8,437 nucleotides of DNA. Source: JANOBJ01 sp031411575. GTDB taxonomy: Bacteria > Pseudomonadota > Gammaproteobacteria > Burkholderiales > Burkholderiaceae_C. This document shows, piece by piece, positions 5,643-8,437 of the stretch. Under the pieces are notes generated by a model. The model made no database searches and was not told the DNA's origin. It saw only the letters and a program-made list of their open reading frames with translations. Positions within the stretch are counted from its first letter, which is position 1. Each line of letters starts with the position of its first letter. Both the position numbers and the translations under genes were made by a program. The DNA lies in NCBI GenBank assembly GCA_031411575.1, contig JANOBJ010000134.1, positions 1 through 8,437 of the forward strand, given 5' to 3'.

Positions 5643-8437
5643 CTTCAGCGCGTTTTGCAGGCGGCGGGCCTGGGCTGCGTCGAACGGCGCGGCGAACACG
5701 CGGGCGGCATCAGGCCCCCAGGTTTGCGCGGGCGGCGGGTCGTTGCGGCGGGTCAGCAACTGCAACTGCAGCGTGCGGCGGGCGCTGATGTGCTCGGCGG
5801 GCGTGGGGACTTCGGCCGCCATTTCCAGGCGCAGCAGCGCTTCGGAGGCCGATTCGGCCGCGTTGCCGGCCGGCGCCGCCCCGAGCGACTGCGACCACGC
5901 GCCGCGCACCGCCGGGCTGACGGCGCGGCCCAGCTCCTGCTGGCCGGGCACCTGGTCGGCGGCGCGCTTTTCCCAGGCTTCGAGCAGTTGCGTCAGTGCT
6001 TCGCCGTGCGCCTGCGCGGCCAGCTTGCGCAGCGCGGCCTGGGCGTTCTCGACCGCGTCGCGCTGGGCGCGGAAGGCGGCGTCGCCGAGACGCGGAGTGT
6101 CTCTGAACGATCCGTGCGGGCCACGGTCTTCATAGGCCGGGCGGTCACCAAAACCACGATCACCAAAACCGCCAGGGCCACGCGCGCCATCACGGGGACC
6201 GCGGTCGTCGCGGCGCGGCTCGAACTTGTTGTCGCCCGGACGGCTGGCGCCACCGCCTGGCCCCCCACGCGAGCCGCCGGCGCGGTCGCCAAACTTGCCG
6301 CCGCGACCAGCCTGCATAGGTGCTGACTTCTTCATGCCGGGGCGGTCGTCGCCGCGCATGGCAATCACAGGTTTGGGGGCGGGCTTGGCGGGTGTGGCCG
6401 GGGCTGCGGATTCGGCGGGGGCGGCGTCTTGCCCGTCCGCCGCACCGGCTGCGGCTTCGCTCACTTCGTCATTTGCTACATTTTCGATAGCATCTGATGA
6501 CCCACTGGCGCCGACATCCGGCATATTGGATGTATTTTCCGGGTCAGCGGAGGCATTTTCGGCCGGGGCGGTGGCCGCCACGTCCGGAGCGCCCGCCAGG
6601 GCGTTGGCCGCCATCGGGTTGGCGGGCGCGGCTTGCGCGGCCTGCATGTCGGCGCGGGCCTGGGCCTGGCCGCGCATGGCGGCGTCGAGCTGGGCCAGCG
6701 CGGCCTTGATCTTCTGCGCGTCGCCGCTGGCGTTGGCGGCTTCCAGGCCCTTGGCGGCGTCAAGCACGGCACGGTCGCGGTCGCTCAACTCGGAGGCGGC
6801 TTTTTCACGCTCGGCGGTCTTGCGGTTGAAGGCGTCGTCAATCGGTTTGCGGAAGGTGTCCCACAGCTTCTGCTCGAACTTGCGGTCCAGCGGCACGGTG
6901 TGGGCCTCGGCCTGCCAGCGCTGCTGCAGCGACTTGACGGCGTCGATGCGCAGCACCGGCTGGGCGCCCAGTTCCTTGGCCTCGTCAATCATGGCGTGGC
7001 GGCGCGCGATGCTGTCTTTTTGCACCGCCTCCAGCGGCGCGTGGGCGGCGGCCATGGCGGCTTTCCACAGCGGCTGCAGCTCGGCAAAGGCCTTTTCGCT
7101 CAGGTGGCCGGCGTCGCGCCAGCGGTCCGAGAACTGGTGCAGGATGCGGTTGAAGCCTTTCCAGTCGCCGTCCTTGGCGGTCGGGTTGGCGGCGGTGAAG
7201 GCGTTCACCTCTTCAATCAACGCCAGCCGCTGGGCGCGGGTCTGCGCGGACTCGGCCTTGATCTTGTCGAGCCAGATTTCGACGAACTTGTGGGCTTCGT
7301 TGCAGGCATCGTCAAAGCGCTTCCACAGCGCGTGGTTGGGCACGCCACCCTGGTCGGTCTGCTTCCACTGCTCCCGCAAGGAGCGCAGGGTTTCCTGCAG
7401 CTTGCGCCCGCCCATCGCGGGCTGGGGCTGGGCACGGCCGGTGGTGGGTGGGGCGTCGGTGGGGGCCGTTGCAACGGCAGTGGATTCGGAGGCAGTTGAG
7501 CCAGGGCTGGCGGCTTCAGCGGCCGCCTCGGTGGACGCTGCCAGTGAATCGTTGTGGGCGGCGCTCGCCACAACCGGCGCCGGGGCGTCGGCGCCCTGCT
7601 CGCCCATATCGGCGGTCTCGGGCACGGCACTCACAGGCGCCAGCTGATCGGTGACGGCGGGTTCGGCCACAGCCGTTTCAGGCGCCGCCGCTTCAGACAT
7701 GGCAGCTTTAGACACGGCGGCGTCACCCGTCGCAGCCTCCGGCGCAACCTCCGGCGCAGCGCTCTCGGCCGCAACCGGTTCCGCCGCCGCCACAGCCTCT
7801 GCACCGCCGCGCGGCGCGCGCACTGGCTTCGGGCCGCGCGGCGCCTTGGCCGGCCGCGGCTCGGGCCACACCAGCAGGGCCTCGGCCTTGGCCACGAGTT
7901 CCTGGCGCAACTGGTCGGCGCGCCAGCGCTGCCAGCCTTCCAGTTCGCCAGCGGCGGCCAGCGCGGCATGCGCCTGGTTTTCCAGCTTGTCGTCGATCAG
8001 GCGGCCATGTTCCTTGAGCGCGTTGCGCAACGCGGCGGCCGCGCCAGCGCTGGCCTTGCCGTGGCCTTGCGTGATTTCCTGTTCGAGCTTGGCAAGCACC
8101 TCGCGCACCGCCTGGCTGGCGCCGGCGCGCAACTCCGGGTCGATCTTCGGGCGCGCGGGGCGCTGCGTGGCCGCCGCGCTTTCGCCAGCGGCTGCGGGCA
8201 CGCCGCGCTGGCTGCGCAACTCATCGGCCCACACCGGCACCGGCGGCAGCGGCGCGGTGGCGTCGGCCGCCGCGGCCACGGTTTGCACCACGGCGGCCTG
8301 GAACGCGTCCCACACCACCAGCAACTGCGCCTTGGAGGCGTCCAACTGCGGCGGGAACTTGACGTCCACACTGGCCCAGTCGCGGTCGGCGGCGATCGCT
8401 TCCGCCTGCGCCTGCCAGTGCCGCACGTCGTTGCCCA
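5625..8437 (-). CDS. DUF349-repeat protein with RGG-like segment, N-terminus outside the window
   Basis: At least 935 residues are visible; the frame is open to the right edge (codons for Gly-Asn-Asp-Val precede RHWQAQAEA), so the start lies beyond it. Counting the Val at 8426 as 1: a helical region at 1-195; an Ala/Pro/Glu-rich linker at 200-335; three DUF349-type helical units at about 343-395 (LREQWKQTDQGGVPNHALWKRF), 420-465 (FNRILHQFSDRWRDAG, then LQPLWKAA) and 498-545 (LQQRWQAEAH, then KLWDTFRKP); a second low-complexity linker at 590-690; an Arg/Gly/Asp-rich stretch at 697-770 with GRGG, SRGGPGGG and GFGDRGFGDR; and a helical C-terminal domain at 780-933 ending LKVLLKR. There is no signal peptide in view and no membrane segment. 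DUF349 has no settled function; the RGG-like segment suggests nucleic-acid or RNP contact, by inference only. The linker carries an AT-rich dyad repeat translated in frame. Confidence 0.88.
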   Translation of the reverse strand, partial: GNDVRHWQAQAEAIAADRDWASVDVKFPPQLDASKAQLLVVWDAFQAAVVQTVAAAADATAPLPPVPVWADELRSQRGVPAAAGESAAATQRPARPKIDPELRAGASQAVREVLAKLEQEITQGHGKASAGAAAALRNALKEHGRLIDDKLENQAHAALAAAGELEGWQRWRADQLRQELVAKAEALLVWPEPRPAKAPRGPKPVRAPRGGAEAVAAAEPVAAESAAPEVAPEAATGDAAVSKAAMSEAAAPETAVAEPAVTDQLAPVSAVPETADMGEQGADAPAPVVASAAHNDSLAASTEAAAEAASPGSTASESTAVATAPTDAPPTTGRAQPQPAMGGRKLQETLRSLREQWKQTDQGGVPNHALWKRFDDACNEAHKFVEIWLDKIKAESAQTRAQRLALIEEVNAFTAANPTAKDGDWKGFNRILHQFSDRWRDAGHLSEKAFAELQPLWKAAMAAAHAPLEAVQKDSIARRHAMIDEAKELGAQPVLRIDAVKSLQQRWQAEAHTVPLDRKFEQKLWDTFRKPIDDAFNRKTAEREKAASELSDRDRAVLDAAKGLEAANASGDAQKIKAALAQLDAAMRGQAQARADMQAAQAAPANPMAANALAGAPDVAATAPAENASADPENTSNMPDVGASGSSDAIENVANDEVSEAAAGAADGQDAAPAESAAPATPAKPAPKPVIAMRGDDRPGMKKSAPMQAGRGGKFGDRAGGSRGGPGGGASRPGDNKFEPRRDDRGPRDGARGPGGFGDRGFGDRPAYEDRGPHGSFRDTPRLGDAAFRAQRDAVENAQAALRKLAAQAHGEALTQLLEAWEKRAADQVPGQQELGRAVSPAVRGAWSQSLGAAPAGNAAESASEALLRLEMAAEVPTPAEHISARRTLQLQLLTRRNDPPPAQTWGPDAARVFAAPFDAAQARRLQNALKVLLKR
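6117..6359 (-). other. RGG-like low-complexity segment of the DUF349 protein
   Basis: This part of the DUF349 gene encodes about 80 residues made almost entirely of Gly, Arg, Asp and Pro, from MRGDDRPGMKK to RGPHGSFRDTPR. Several RGG/RGP tripeptides and the near-repeat GGFGDRGFGDR are visible. Such segments are usually disordered and often bind RNA; here that is inferred from composition. Confidence 0.6.
6472..6492. repeat. AT-rich dyad repeat, copy 3, inside the DUF349 coding sequence
   Basis: TTTGCTA (6472-6478) and TAGCA (6488-6492) stand with the same 9-base spacer as copy 1, and TTTGCTAC is shared over 8 bases. On the minus strand the element is translated as part of SDAIENVAND (residues 644-653) in the Ala/Pro-rich linker. 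The surrounding 80 bases (6471-6550) are only 50% G+C, against a gene that is otherwise very G/C-rich, so the inserted unit may be longer than the dyad. Confidence 0.55.

Noticed and set aside
6226..7647. A 473-codon plus-strand frame opposite the DUF349 gene
   Set aside because: It is Ala/Ser-rich antisense of Ala/Glu codons without domains, while the opposite frame carries clear DUF349 repeats.

Overview
The window is high-GC DNA with strongly G/C-biased third codon positions, single-membrane-era housekeeping genes of a Gram-negative cell (an lpxH gene for lipid A synthesis) and protein styles typical of Burkholderiales. A DUF349 protein with Ala/Pro-rich linkers and a recurrent AT-rich TTTGCTA...TAGCA dyad suggest a Comamonadaceae-like betaproteobacterium (Acidovorax/Hydrogenophaga/Rhodoferax type). 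The family-level placement is an inference from style, not from a search.

Layout. Positions 1-2413 carry a compact rightward block: the last 29 codons of a cyclophilin (probably a periplasmic PpiA-type enzyme), a complete cytoplasmic cyclophilin (ppiB), lpxH, and an MtfA/M90-type zinc peptidase. Spacings are 42, 17 and 28 bases, so they could be co-transcribed. Positions 2523-5066 carry a leftward gene for a secreted, glycine-rich protein with two C-terminal DUF11-like domains; it converges on the peptidase gene. Positions 5067-5624 hold no intact gene: they contain a dyad repeat and a short leftward coding-like stretch whose reading frame switches twice (probable gene remnant). Positions 5625-8437 carry a leftward DUF349-repeat protein that runs off the right edge.

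How it fits together. The rightward block is conserved-type housekeeping (protein folding, lipid A, a peptidase) without a single shared pathway. The DUF11 gene looks like an accessory surface/secreted protein gene placed between two housekeeping regions. It is bracketed by two directly oriented copies of a 28-bp AT-rich repeat (22 of 28 positions identical), one just past the peptidase stop and one upstream of the DUF11 start. A third, related copy lies inside the DUF349 coding sequence, where it is translated in frame in a low-complexity linker.

I see no tRNA, rRNA, CRISPR array, transposase or recognisable multi-gene defence system. The most interesting material is the dispersed dyad element, its in-frame copy, and the frame-switching remnant; no clear new multi-gene system is evident.
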